A stretch of DNA of 64,000 nt from positions 868,001 to 932,000 of the forward strand of contig NZ_AP026738.1 of the NCBI RefSeq assembly GCF_002157685.2. The letters are read 5' to 3'. The position numbers and the translations under genes were made by a program. This document shows, one piece after another, positions 10,521 to 19,126 of this stretch. The number at the start of each line of letters is the position of its first letter. Positions within the stretch are counted from its first letter, which is position 1. This DNA comes from Comamonas thiooxydans (lineage in GTDB: Bacteria > Pseudomonadota > Gammaproteobacteria > Burkholderiales > Burkholderiaceae_C). Below the pieces are notes generated by a model. The model was not told the DNA's origin. It saw nothing but the letters and a program-made list of their open reading frames with translations, and made no database searches.

Positions 10521-10647
10521 AGTGGGCTCCGGATTTTGGAAATGGCGGTACCAGCCGCGATGTCTGTGATTATTTCACCGACCGCAAGGAATGCGGTGCT
10601 GTGAGGAAATCTTGCTACCTGTTTATCTGGGGGCTCAGTCCTGAAAA

Positions 10648-11505
10648 TCAAGTCTTGTGGGTCCGGCAGCCGCCCGTGCAGCGCGCAATGCCGGCCAGGT
10701 CTTGGCGGTGCTGTACCTGCCCGAAGCCAGCAGCCCGCATCAGCCCGGCCACGTCTTCGGCCTGATCCCAGCCATGCTCGAAGAGCAGCCAGCCGCCGTC
10801 TTTCAGGCGGGCCGGAGCCTGGTCGATGATGCTGCGTATGTCCTCCAGCCCATCCGCGCCGCTGGCCAGGGCCGATAGCGGCTCGTGGGTCAGCGCCGCC
10901 AGGTGCGGGTCGTCGGCGCGGATATAGGGCGGATTGCTGACGATCAGATCGACGGGCTCCTGCCCGTCCAAAGGCTCCAGCCAGCTGCCATGGGCGAACT
11001 GCACGGGCAGTTGGAGCCGGGCGGCGTTGCTGCGGGCCACGGCCAGGGCATCGGCGCTGGCGTCCACGGCGAGCACCCGGGCTGTGGGGCGCTGGCTTTG
11101 CAGGGCCAGGGCGATGGCGCCGCTGCCGGTGCCCAGGTCTACGACGCGAACCGGCTGCCCTTCAGGCATGAGCTCCAGCGCCCAGTCCACCAGGGTCTCG
11201 GTATCGGGGCGCGGGTCCAGCACTCTGCTGTCCACGGCCAGATCCAGGCCGTAGAACTCCTTGCTTCCGGTCAGATAGGCCACGGGCGCGCCTTGCTGGC
11301 GCTGGGCGCAGAGCAGGGCCCAGCGGGCCTGCTGCTCGGCGTTCAGCATATCGCCGTCATGGGTGATGAGCCAGGCGCGGGCATGCGCTGGCTGCTGCAT
11401 CAGGTGCAGCAGTAGCATCTGTGCATCGACACGCGCCAGGCCTTGGCGGGCGGCTTGCTGCAGGGCCTGGGCAACGGAGAAAAAGGGGGGCGAGAATTCG
11501 GTCAT
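10648..11505 (-). CDS. prmC: Peptide chain release factor N5-glutamine methyltransferase
   Basis: PrmC methylates the glutamine of the GGQ motif in release factors RF1 and RF2. The 285-residue protein has the N-terminal helical domain, the SAM site VVDLGTGSGAIALAL (residues 121-135) and the NPPY catalytic tetrad (191-194) that holds the target glutamine. SKEFYGLDLAVDSRVLDPRPDTE is the family signature before the SAM fold. Its substrate gene prfA is upstream on the same strand, separated by two unrelated genes at 11537-14056. Confidence 0.96.
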   Translation of the reverse strand: MTEFSPPFFSVAQALQQAARQGLARVDAQMLLLHLMQQPAHARAWLITHDGDMLNAEQQARWALLCAQRQQGAPVAYLTGSKEFYGLDLAVDSRVLDPRPDTETLVDWALELMPEGQPVRVVDLGTGSGAIALALQSQRPTARVLAVDASADALAVARSNAARLQLPVQFAHGSWLEPLDGQEPVDLIVSNPPYIRADDPHLAALTHEPLSALASGADGLEDIRSIIDQAPARLKDGGWLLFEHGWDQAEDVAGLMRAAGFGQVQHRQDLAGIARCTGGCRTHKT

Positions 11506-11536
11506 GGCTTGGCCGGTGGCGATCTTCTTCAGAAAT

Positions 11537-12070
11537 TCAGTAGCGGTATATCTCGGGGTCGCCCGCCTTGTAGAGCGTGCCGTACAGCTGGGTCGACGAC
11601 TGGCCGGGCTCCAGCATGGGGCGTGAACGTATTCCCAGCAGCAGATGCTCCAGTGCCTGCTGAATATTCTGGCCCTCGAAGCACATGCCTACAAAGGACC
11701 AGGAAAAGCAGCGTCCATCGCCCGCCATCAGCAGCTGGCCGTGGGCATGGTGAACTTCGGCAAGCGCTATCAGCCGGGTGTTCAGGCGCTGTTCCCAGGA
11801 GAGCAGGGCATCGTCCGCATCTTCCCCGGTGAAATATGCTTCAAGCCAGTCAAACTCTATATCGCTGCTGGCGCATTCCCGGCCCTTGCCCACCTGGCCG
11901 ATGTGCAAGCCCGCCAGGTTCTGCAGTGCAGCCACGGCAGGATGGCCGGCCAGTCGGGGCTGACGGTCCAGAGCGCTCAGGATGGGCGCGGGAATGGCGA
12001 CTTCTCGCTGCGGGGTCCAGCCCTGGGCTTGCAGCAGCTCAACCACGACAGGTGAGTCGAATTTCAGCAT
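11537..12070 (-). CDS. SUKH-3-like domain protein (predicted immunity-type)
   Basis: This 177-residue cytosolic protein has no signal or membrane segment. By eye it follows the SUKH-3 pattern: LLQAQGWTPQREV near the start, HPAVAALQNLAGLHIG, a DIEFDW strand, WEQRLNTRLIALAEV, the turn LLMAGDGRCFSWS and the final helix QQALEHLLLGIRS. SUKH proteins are mostly immunity proteins against polymorphic or contact-dependent toxins. The ATG lies 9 bp after the stop of the PEP/pyruvate-binding gene, so the two are probably co-translated; prmC starts 31 bp downstream. No toxin-like gene is adjacent. The family call rests on pattern alone, and the function is unknown. Confidence 0.65.
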   Translation of the reverse strand: MLKFDSPVVVELLQAQGWTPQREVAIPAPILSALDRQPRLAGHPAVAALQNLAGLHIGQVGKGRECASSDIEFDWLEAYFTGEDADDALLSWEQRLNTRLIALAEVHHAHGQLLMAGDGRCFSWSFVGMCFEGQNIQQALEHLLLGIRSRPMLEPGQSSTQLYGTLYKAGDPEIYRY

Positions 12071-12079
12071 GGCGAACTC

Positions 12080-14056
12080 TTAACGTCCGGGCGCCGAGAT
12101 GAAGGGGCGCGCCTGCAGGATGATGAGCTGATCGTCCTGCACGGCCCACTCGATGTCCTGGTCCTTGCCGCCAAAGCGTTGCTTGATGCCGGCTCCGGCG
12201 CGGGCCAGTCGCTGCACCAGTGCGTCGCTGAGCACGGCGCGGCCGGCAGTCACTGCCACTTCACGCACGCCGCCCTTGGCATCTAGCTGCAGCGCCACAT
12301 CGTCCTGGGAGTGGTTGAGCACCTGCACGGCCTTGCTGCGGCTGGAGTAGAGGATCTGCTCTGCAACCCGCCGGCCCTCGACCACGCGGATGCCGATGCC
12401 GCGCTTGGCGGCGATATAGCTCATGTAGCGATGCGAGGCATCGAAGGGGTCGCGGGTGATCATCACGCCCGATGCGGAGGAGTCCACGGCTTTTTGCACA
12501 AACACCGACATCATCACCTGCGCGTCGTCAATGCCCGCTGCCTGCCTGGCTTCCCAGGCCTCGAAGTTGTAGACCGAGGCCCAGACCTTGCGCACGGCGG
12601 CAGCCAGATCCGTGCCGCTGCGCACATTGGGCACGGTGGTGTAGAGGCCTGCTCCGCTGAAGTTGGGCAGGTCCTCGGAGCTGGACGAGCTGCGCACGAA
12701 CACGCCCTGGCTGCCCAGCTGGCCGGACCAGCGCTGTGCCCAGCCATCGGCCGCGGCCGGGCTGATGGGCCATTGCTCGATTTCGGCCTGCAGCGCGGAC
12801 AGGGCCTGCTTTCGAAGGCCTGCATCCGTCGCAAAACCGGGCTGCTGGCGCATGCGGGCAATGCGCTCGGCCAGGCCGTTGGCGCGCATGAAGTCGGCAT
12901 AGGCGGCAAATGGAATGCAAAAGCCATCGGGCACGCTGACGTCCGCGAGGCGGGCGGACTGGATCTCGCCCAGATTGGCCGCCTTGGCTCCGCAGCGGCG
13001 GCGATCCGCGCTGCGCAGGGCTGTCAGCGGCACCAGTTCGCTGCGACGCAGATCGGGCTGCAGCAAGACCTTGCTGCCCTTGGCGGGCTGGCGCAGTGCC
13101 AGCTGCTCCGCGCTCTGCTGTTCGGCAGCCGTGGCGGCGCGCAGCGCAAAGCTGGCGGGCTGCACGTCGATATGCACCCAGCGTCCGTTGAAGTCCGCGT
13201 ATTGCTCGGCCGCTTTTTGCACATAGGCATTGGGTATGCCCCAGCCGCGCGCCAGCAGATTGACATGGGACAGCACCGTGGAGGGGCGCTCCGTCACCAC
13301 GCCGGCCACGGGCGGCAGGCTGATGGGTACTTCACGCAACAGCACGATGTCCCTGGGCTGGAGGTCATTCACGGCTTCGGCCTGGTTCAGGATGCGCAGC
13401 CGGCCCACGGCCAGGCCCTGGTTCAGCGGCAGATAGGTCTGGGCACCCAGCAACTGGGCCTGGGTGACCGCTGCAACACCGGCCTGCTGGGCCACGGCCT
13501 CCTGTTGCGTGGAGTTGGCCTTGAAGCGCACAGGGGCGAAGAAGCCGGTTTTCAGCGCGGCCGCCGTGGTTTGCAGCAGCTCGGGCGTGAGCTGGTCGCC
13601 CTCCCAGAACTCGTAGCTGTAGTCCTTGAGCACGGGCTGCCAGCTCAGCGTGCCGAGAATGAAGCGACGGCCTGGCTCGCGGTAATTGCGGTTGAGCTCA
13701 GGCTTGCCGCCCTGCAGCAGTCCTTTGGCACGCAGAAAATCTTCGTGAAACGCGTAGCGCGGCGTGTTGATGAAATGCAGCGGCGCGTTCTTGCTGTGGC
13801 GGTCGATCACGAACAGCACGTGAGGCATGGCACCGGCCGGGTCGAAGATGCGGGCCACGCGATCGAAATCGGCGCGGCTGGTCAGTGCCGGCAGGCCGGC
13901 AGGAGCGTTGCGGTTGCCGCTGGCGTCGACCGGGCGCCCCGCACCCGAGTCATAGGCCGAGGGCTTGCGCAAGGCCTGGGCCTGGGTGGCGGTCGATGCG
14001 AGCAAAAGACTGGAGAGCAGGGCCGAAACCAGAACCGGCAAAAAGCGCTGTGTCAT
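12080..14056 (-). CDS. Exported PEP/pyruvate-binding (PPDK_N) domain protein
   Basis: This 658-residue protein has a Sec-type signal peptide (cleavage near ATQAQA, residues 21-27). The C-terminal half (about 350-655) is a PPDK_N/PEP-synthase ATP-grasp domain: CGAKAANLGE (355-364), VRSSSSSEDLPNFSGAGLYTT (454-474), the helix after VWASVYN, DIEWAV (634-639) and QARP (648-651). A shorter segment, TERPSTVLSHVNLLARGWGI (255-274), resembles the swivelling phosphohistidine domain, with H264 as candidate. That order is opposite to PEP synthase, and the PEP-binding barrel is absent. Residues 30-240 are not recognised. Substrate and compartment are uncertain, since ATP is not expected in the periplasm. 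Confidence 0.8.
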   Translation of the reverse strand: MTQRFLPVLVSALLSSLLLASTATQAQALRKPSAYDSGAGRPVDASGNRNAPAGLPALTSRADFDRVARIFDPAGAMPHVLFVIDRHSKNAPLHFINTPRYAFHEDFLRAKGLLQGGKPELNRNYREPGRRFILGTLSWQPVLKDYSYEFWEGDQLTPELLQTTAAALKTGFFAPVRFKANSTQQEAVAQQAGVAAVTQAQLLGAQTYLPLNQGLAVGRLRILNQAEAVNDLQPRDIVLLREVPISLPPVAGVVTERPSTVLSHVNLLARGWGIPNAYVQKAAEQYADFNGRWVHIDVQPASFALRAATAAEQQSAEQLALRQPAKGSKVLLQPDLRRSELVPLTALRSADRRRCGAKAANLGEIQSARLADVSVPDGFCIPFAAYADFMRANGLAERIARMRQQPGFATDAGLRKQALSALQAEIEQWPISPAAADGWAQRWSGQLGSQGVFVRSSSSSEDLPNFSGAGLYTTVPNVRSGTDLAAAVRKVWASVYNFEAWEARQAAGIDDAQVMMSVFVQKAVDSSASGVMITRDPFDASHRYMSYIAAKRGIGIRVVEGRRVAEQILYSSRSKAVQVLNHSQDDVALQLDAKGGVREVAVTAGRAVLSDALVQRLARAGAGIKQRFGGKDQDIEWAVQDDQLIILQARPFISAPGR

Positions 14057-14137
14057 CTTGAGATTGTCCCCATTTCTGGCGAAGCGTCCGAACGGACCCG
14101 GTTCGAGCCGGCTGCCGCCTGGCCGGTGTCTGCGGAC

Positions 14138-15217
14138 TCAGGAAGCGGCCAGCTCTGCCAGCAACTCGGCCTCGCGTGCATGTTGCAGGGCCTGGATCAC
14201 ATCGCCCAGATCGCCTTCCATCACGGCCAGCAGCTTGTACAGCGTGAGGTTGATGCGGTGGTCGGTGAGGCGGCCCTGGGGAAAGTTGTAGGTGCGGATG
14301 CGATCGCTGCGGTCGCCCGAGCCGATCAGGCCCTTGCGCATGGCCGCTTCCTTGGCGGCCCGCTCGCTGCGTTCCTTTTCCTGGATGCGGGCCTGCAGCA
14401 CCTGCAGGGCCTTGGCCTTGTTGCTGTGCTGGCTGCGGCCGTCCTGGCACTCGGCCACGATGCCCGTGGGCAGGTGGACCACGCGCACGGCGGAGTCGGT
14501 CTTGTTGATGTGCTGGCCGCCTGCACCGCTGGCGCGAAAGGTGTCGATGCGCAGATCGGCGGGATTGAGCGTGATGGCCTCGGCCTCGTCCGGCTCGGGC
14601 ATCACGGCCACGGTGCAGGCACTGGTGTGGATGCGTCCCTGGGTTTCGGTGGCGGGCACACGCTGCACGCGGTGGCCGCCCGACTCGAAGCGCAGCGCGC
14701 CGTACACGTTGTCGCCCTCGATGCGCAGCACCACTTCCTTGTAGCCGCCGATCTCGTTTTCGCTGGCGCTCATCACTTCCACCTTCCAGCCCACGTTGGC
14801 CGCGTAGCGGGTGTACATGCGGGTCAGGTCGCCGGCAAACAGGGCCGATTCGTCGCCACCCGTGCCGGCGCGGATTTCGACAAAGGCGGGGCGGGCATCG
14901 TCGGGGTCCTTGGGCAGCAGCAGGCGCTGCAGTTCGTCCTCGAGCTTGATCAGCTCGGCCTCGCCGCTGCCGATCTCTTCCTGAGCCATTTCGGCCATGT
15001 CGGGGTCGTCCAGCATTTCACGCGCGGCGGCGATGTCGGCTTCGGTCTGCAGGTAGCGGGTGTAGCGACTGGCAATGGCCGTCACATCGGCATGTTCGCG
15101 CGAAATGGTGCGGTACTGCTTCATGTCGCCCATGATGTCTTCGCGCGAGAGCAGAAAATCAAGCTCCTGCAGGCGTTGGGCATAGCGTTCGAGCTGGTTG
15201 CGCAAAAAGTCTTGCAT
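14138..15217 (-). CDS. prfA: Peptide chain release factor 1
   Basis: RF1 ends translation at UAA and UAG. The 359-residue protein has the PAT stop-codon reading tripeptide at residues 188-190 ([13 protein letters not shown]) and the GGQ motif at 233-235 ([18 protein letters not shown]). [16 protein letters not shown] in domain 2 is conserved. GGQ is the target of PrmC, encoded downstream. It is transcribed from the hemA side, with a 125-bp gap that includes a hairpin. Confidence 0.98.
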   Translation of the reverse strand: MQDFLRNQLERYAQRLQELDFLLSREDIMGDMKQYRTISREHADVTAIASRYTRYLQTEADIAAAREMLDDPDMAEMAQEEIGSGEAELIKLEDELQRLLLPKDPDDARPAFVEIRAGTGGDESALFAGDLTRMYTRYAANVGWKVEVMSASENEIGGYKEVVLRIEGDNVYGALRFESGGHRVQRVPATETQGRIHTSACTVAVMPEPDEAEAITLNPADLRIDTFRASGAGGQHINKTDSAVRVVHLPTGIVAECQDGRSQHSNKAKALQVLQARIQEKERSERAAKEAAMRKGLIGSGDRSDRIRTYNFPQGRLTDHRINLTLYKLLAVMEGDLGDVIQALQHAREAELLAELAAS

Positions 15218-15238
15218 AGGGGGTACCGAGGGCTTGGG

Positions 15239-15259
15239 AAAGGTGAGGGGCTCACCTTT
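15239..15259 (-). other. Leader hairpin just upstream of prfA
   Basis: AAAGGTGAG (15239-15247) and CTCACCTTT (15251-15259) form a perfect 9-bp inverted repeat with a GGG/CCC loop, 22 bp before the prfA start. No T-run follows on the minus strand, so it is not a standard terminator. Confidence 0.4.
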
Positions 15260-15342
15260 GTGGAGTCAGGGAAGAGGGAGGTCAGGCCACGGCCGGGCCA
15301 TGCGCTGCACGAGGACGGCAGCGCCAAAGCGGGCGAGCGCCG

Positions 15343-16647
15343 CTAAAGCTTGCTGGGGTTGCGGCTGGCGCGCAGGAACAGGCGGGAGACGGTGTCCGCC
15401 GTCTGGGCGCGTTCTTCGGCGTCGCCCTTGTGCAGCTCGGCCATGGTTCCGTGCAGCATTTTCTGCGTGAGGCCGCGCGAGAGCGCTTCCAGCACGGTGT
15501 CGATGTCTTCACCCTTGGCCAACAGCTTTTTGGCACGGGCAATTTCCAGCGCGCGCCATTCGTCGGCCTGGGCGTTGACCTGCTGGATCAGCGAGACCGC
15601 GCCACCCACGGGGTTGCGCTGGTCCATCCATTGCATAAAGCTCTGCACGCCGGTGTCGATGATGACCTCGGCCTGTTGCACGGCGGCCTGGCGCTGGGCC
15701 TGACCGGTGCGCACGACGGTTGCCAGATCGTCCACGGTATAGAGGTAGACGTCGTTGAGGTCTTTGACCTCGGATTCGATATCGCGCGGCACGGCCAGAT
15801 CGACCATGAAGATGGGGCGGCGCTTGCGCTTCTTGAGGGCCGACTCCACGGCACCCAGGCCGATGATGGGCAGGGTGGATGCCGTGCAGCTGATGATGGC
15901 GTCGTACTCGTGCAGATGCTCGGGCAGGTCGGCCAGACGCATGGTGCCGGCGCCGAACTGGGCGGCCAGCTTCTCGCCGCGCTCCATGGTGCGGTTGGCG
16001 ATGGTGATCTGTCTGGGGTTGCGGGCGGCAAAGTGGGTGGAGACCAGCTCGATCATCTCGCCCGCGCCCACGAACAGCACGCGAATCTTGCTCAGATCTT
16101 CGAACAGCTGGCCGGCCAGACGCACGGCAGCGGCAGCCATGGAGATGCTGTGCGCGCCGATCTCGGTGGAGCTGCGCACTTCCTTGGCCACGGCAAAGCT
16201 GCGTTGAAACAGCTGGTTGAGCGTGGTGCCCAGGGCCCCCGCAGTCTCGGCCGCGCGCACGGCGTTCTTCATCTGGCCGAGGATCTGTGCCTCGCCCAGC
16301 ACCATGGAGTCCAGTCCTGAGGCCACGCGGAAGGCGTGGCGGGCGACCGAGCCATCCTGCAGCAGATACGAGTGCTGGCGCAGCAGCTCAGGCGCCACGC
16401 CGCCGCTGTTGGCCAGCCAGTGCATGGTGTGATCCATGGCGGGGGCGTCGGCAGCGCAGTAGATCTCGGTGCGGTTGCAGGTGGAGAGGATGGCGGTTTC
16501 CACGGCGCTGTGAGCCCGGCCCGCGTGGGACAGGGATGCGCGCAGGCCTTGCAGCGTCGGCGCGATCTGATCGAGCGCGAACGCAAAACGGCCCCGCATA
16601 TCGAGCGGAGCCGTGTGGTGATTGATACCTAAAGCCCAGACTGCCAT
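15343..16647 (-). CDS. hemA: Glutamyl-tRNA reductase
   Basis: This NADPH-dependent enzyme makes glutamate-1-semialdehyde from Glu-tRNA, the first committed step of C5-pathway heme synthesis. The 434-residue protein has the catalytic cysteine C57 in [14 protein letters not shown], the [15 protein letters not shown] helix, the NAD(P) site VLFVGAGEM near residue 191 and the C-terminal dimerisation domain with LFLRASRNP. It is divergent from a small membrane protein gene. A TATAAT box lies only 8 bp before the ATG and there is no Shine-Dalgarno sequence, which suggests a leaderless or nearly leaderless transcript. Confidence 0.97.
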   Translation of the reverse strand: MAVWALGINHHTAPLDMRGRFAFALDQIAPTLQGLRASLSHAGRAHSAVETAILSTCNRTEIYCAADAPAMDHTMHWLANSGGVAPELLRQHSYLLQDGSVARHAFRVASGLDSMVLGEAQILGQMKNAVRAAETAGALGTTLNQLFQRSFAVAKEVRSSTEIGAHSISMAAAAVRLAGQLFEDLSKIRVLFVGAGEMIELVSTHFAARNPRQITIANRTMERGEKLAAQFGAGTMRLADLPEHLHEYDAIISCTASTLPIIGLGAVESALKKRKRRPIFMVDLAVPRDIESEVKDLNDVYLYTVDDLATVVRTGQAQRQAAVQQAEVIIDTGVQSFMQWMDQRNPVGGAVSLIQQVNAQADEWRALEIARAKKLLAKGEDIDTVLEALSRGLTQKMLHGTMAELHKGDAEERAQTADTVSRLFLRASRNPSKL

Positions 16648-16655
16648 AACAGGGG

Positions 16656-16661
16656 ATTATA
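16656..16661 (-). promoter_or_regulatory. Candidate -10 box of hemA
   Basis: A perfect TATAAT on the minus strand ends 8 bp before the hemA ATG. No convincing -35 is visible. An overlapping TATAAA on the plus strand (16658-16663) could serve the divergent gene at 16720. Confidence 0.4.
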
Positions 16662-16719
16662 AAATTTAGTACCGAATTGGGCACCCCCCCGGCTCAAAGC
16701 CTTGGAATCGATTGTTGCC

Positions 16720-16995
16720 ATGGATTTTGTTGCGAGCGTTAATCATTTACTCAACTTTGTCGCTCCCGCGTTTTTTCTCGCGCTGGGTCTGGCGATCTGC
16801 GCCAGCTTATTCAAACAAAACAAGGCTGGATCCCAATCCTTCATTGCGCAAGTAGCTATCAATTTCATATTGGGTGTGGCGGTTTTGCTGGTCAGTCTCT
16901 GGTTGTTTTCACGCGACGGAAAGATGCTCGGCTATGCCGCGCTGGTCTGCACAAGTGCCTGCTGCCAGTGGGTGCTTTCCAGAGCCTGGCGCTGA
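16720..16995 (+). CDS. Small hypothetical membrane protein
   Basis: This 91-residue protein starts at the ATG at 16720 (MDFVASVNHLL); a TTG at 16702 is also in frame. Hydrophobic stretches at about residues 8-30, 43-65 and 69-87 suggest three membrane helices, with KQNKAGS as a short loop. I recognise no family. It is divergent from hemA, and related bacteria often carry a small membrane protein at this place, but I infer no function. Its first half is more AT-rich than the surrounding genes. Confidence 0.65.
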   Translation: MDFVASVNHLLNFVAPAFFLALGLAICASLFKQNKAGSQSFIAQVAINFILGVAVLLVSLWLFSRDGKMLGYAALVCTSACCQWVLSRAWR

Positions 16996-17084
16996 TTGGC
17001 GCAGCGGCCGGAAAGCTGTTTTGCGTGAAATCTTGATCTGACTCAAGAGTGCCTGTTGTATTCGCGCCAGTGTCTGGCCAGGCC

Positions 17085-17990
17085 TCAGTCGCTGACAGCC
17101 CTGGGCCCGGCCTGCTCCAGTATCCAGCTGCGAAACTGCTTTAAGGCCTCCGTGGGGGGGCGGCTGCCTTGCTGGCACAGAAAGTAGCCGCGCTCGATAT
17201 GCACCGGCGCATTCAGCGCCAGAGCCACGCGCCCCGATGCCAGATCCTCTTCCACCAGACAGCGCTGCACCACGGCTGTGCCCATGCCTGCGGCCACGGC
17301 CTGCACCAGCAGGGCCACGGTCTCAAAGTCCGCGACTGGGACGGGGCAGGGCTGGCTCAGGCCCCGGGCCTGCATCCAGCTGGCCCAGTTTCCCGGGTAG
17401 TTGGTGTGGAACAGCAGCGGGCGGCTCAGCAGATCCTGCTCGCTGCGGATGGGGTTCGGTCCCTGCAGCTCGCGCGGGTGGCAGATGGGGATGAGGTCCC
17501 GGCCGATCACATATTCGGCCTCCACGCCCGCCGGCCATTGCTGGCTGCCGACGCGAATCCAGGCATCGATCTCCGGCGCATTGAGCGGATCGTCACGCCG
17601 GTAGGGCGCGAAGGACAGCATGATTTGCGGGTGGCGGCGGTTGAAGTCGGGCAGGCGCGGAATCAGCCAGTGGCTGAACAGCGTGGGAACGACCGACAGG
17701 CGCAACTGCGGCCCATGGCGGCGCCTGCGCGCGGCAGCCGATGCGGCTTCGATCGCCATCACGGCGGGCTCTATCGCCTGCAGATAGTCCTGGCCTGCCG
17801 CGGTGAGCGCGTTGCGTCTGCCCAGGCGCTCGAACAGGGCAAAGCCCAGATGCTCCTCAAGCCTGGCAATGGCTCGGCTGATGCCCCCCTGCGTCACATA
17901 CAGCTCCTGCGCGGCGAGCGAGTAACTGCCCAGGCGGGCGGCTGCGGCAAAGGCGTGAAGTTCGGAGAGAGAGGGAGAGTGCATGCGCAT
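17085..17990 (-). CDS. LysR-family transcriptional regulator
   Basis: This 301-residue regulator has an N-terminal winged helix-turn-helix (LSELHAFAAAARLGSYSLAAQELYVTQGGIS ending near residue 37) and a substrate-binding domain of the GcvA-like kind (ATVQRCLVEEDL near the end). I start at the ATG at 17990, since residues upstream (frame open to 18125) do not fit the family. It is divergent from the Bug receptor and N-formylglutamate amidohydrolase genes and most likely controls them. The inducer is unknown. Confidence 0.9.
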   Translation of the reverse strand: MRMHSPSLSELHAFAAAARLGSYSLAAQELYVTQGGISRAIARLEEHLGFALFERLGRRNALTAAGQDYLQAIEPAVMAIEAASAAARRRRHGPQLRLSVVPTLFSHWLIPRLPDFNRRHPQIMLSFAPYRRDDPLNAPEIDAWIRVGSQQWPAGVEAEYVIGRDLIPICHPRELQGPNPIRSEQDLLSRPLLFHTNYPGNWASWMQARGLSQPCPVPVADFETVALLVQAVAAGMGTAVVQRCLVEEDLASGRVALALNAPVHIERGYFLCQQGSRPPTEALKQFRSWILEQAGPRAVSD

Positions 17991-18000
17991 GACGGCCTGA

Positions 18001-18018
18001 ATTATGACGGCTGGTAAT
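18001..18018. promoter_or_regulatory. Candidate LysR operator (ATTA-N10-TAAT)
   Basis: ATTATGACGGCTGGTAAT has 4-bp inverted ends spaced like the T-N11-A box of LysR regulators. It lies 10 bp upstream of the LysR start and about 118 bp before the Bug gene. ATGACGGC occurs twice here (near 17989 and 18004). Confidence 0.35.
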
Positions 18019-18136
18019 ACTTGCGTGCCGTCTTGTCGCTTTTCGTGGGGCGGCCTGCGGCACAGAATGAAAAAAAGGTTGGAGTGCCAGGTTCTGCGCC
18101 CTTCGACCGACTCATAACCAGTCAAGGAGAAGCCGC

Positions 18137-19126
18137 ATGGCTATTCGTCGTACCGTTCTGTCGTCCATTGCCGCCTGCGCCGCAGCTGCCGCGCTGTCCC
18201 CCGCGTTCGCTGCGAATGCCGCAGCGGACTACCCCAATCGCCCCATCCGCCTGATCGTGCCCTTTGGAGCCGGTGGCTCCACCGACATGGTGGCGCGCCT
18301 GCTGGCCGACAAGATGGGCCAGATACTGGGCAAGGCCGTGGTGGTGGACAACCGCGGTGGAGCCGGCGGCTCCATCGGCGCTTCGGAAATCGCCAAGGCG
18401 GCACCCGACGGCTACACCATCGGCATGGCCACGGTGTCCACCCATGGCTCCAATCCCGCCATCTTCCGCAAGCTGCCCTATGACGCGATCAAGGACTTTG
18501 CTCCCATCACCAATGTGATGAGCGTGCCCAGCGTGTTCGTCGTGAACGCCAGCGTGCCTGCCAAGACCATGAAGGAATTCATCGCGCTGGCCAAGGCCAA
18601 CCCCGACAAGTACACCTTTGCCTCGCCGGGCACGGGTTCCCTGGGTCATGCCAATATCGAGAACTTCATGAATCTGGCTGGCATCCAGTTGCTGCACATT
18701 CCTTACAAGGGTGCGGGTCAGGCGATTACCGATGCGCTGGGCGGACAGGTCAATGCCATGACGGACAACCTGCCCTCGACCCTGCCGCATATCAAGGCCG
18801 GCCAGCTGCGTCCCCTGGCCGTGCTGGCGCTCAAGCGCAGCGATGTGCTGCCCGATGTGCCCACCTATACCGAGCTGGGCTACCCCCAGATGGGTGACGG
18901 CGGCTGGTTCGGCCTGGTGGCGCCCGCGGGCACACCCAAGCCTATCATCGACAAGCTCAATGCTGCGGCCCACAAGGTCATGGCTTCGCCCGACTATCTG
19001 GAAAAGCAGAAGTCCATCTCCGGTGAGTCCATGGGCAACACGCCCGAGCAGTTTGCCAAGCAGATCAAGACCGCGATCGAGCGCTACACGGCCGTGGCCA
19101 AGCGCGCCAATATCAAGCTGGACTGA
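18137..19126 (+). CDS. Bug-family tripartite tricarboxylate transporter receptor
   Basis: This 329-residue periplasmic binding protein of the TctC/Bug family has a Sec signal (cleavage near SPAFAANA, residues 21-28). The family ligand loop IRLIVPFGAGGSTDMVARLL follows, then VVDNRGGAGGSIGASEIAKA, PDGYTIGM and the late motif GWFGLVAPAGTP. Bug proteins bind carboxylates or other small organic acids. A GGAG ribosome binding site (CAAGGAGAAGCCGC) precedes the ATG. The next gene overlaps its stop by 4 bp, so the two are translationally coupled. No TctA/TctB membrane genes are in the window. Confidence 0.93.
   Translation: MAIRRTVLSSIAACAAAAALSPAFAANAAADYPNRPIRLIVPFGAGGSTDMVARLLADKMGQILGKAVVVDNRGGAGGSIGASEIAKAAPDGYTIGMATVSTHGSNPAIFRKLPYDAIKDFAPITNVMSVPSVFVVNASVPAKTMKEFIALAKANPDKYTFASPGTGSLGHANIENFMNLAGIQLLHIPYKGAGQAITDALGGQVNAMTDNLPSTLPHIKAGQLRPLAVLALKRSDVLPDVPTYTELGYPQMGDGGWFGLVAPAGTPKPIIDKLNAAAHKVMASPDYLEKQKSISGESMGNTPEQFAKQIKTAIERYTAVAKRANIKLD

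Noticed and set aside
10580..10598. Small inverted repeat ACCGCA/TGCGGT upstream of grxD
   Set aside because: The stem is only 6 bp with no T-run and no fit to a known operator, so it is not better than chance in GC-rich DNA.
12311..15346. Plus-strand open frame of about 1000 codons
   Set aside because: It lies antisense to the PEP/pyruvate-binding gene and prfA, both of which have clear family motifs. Its Gly/His/Gln-rich translation looks like the usual mirror frame of GC-rich coding DNA.
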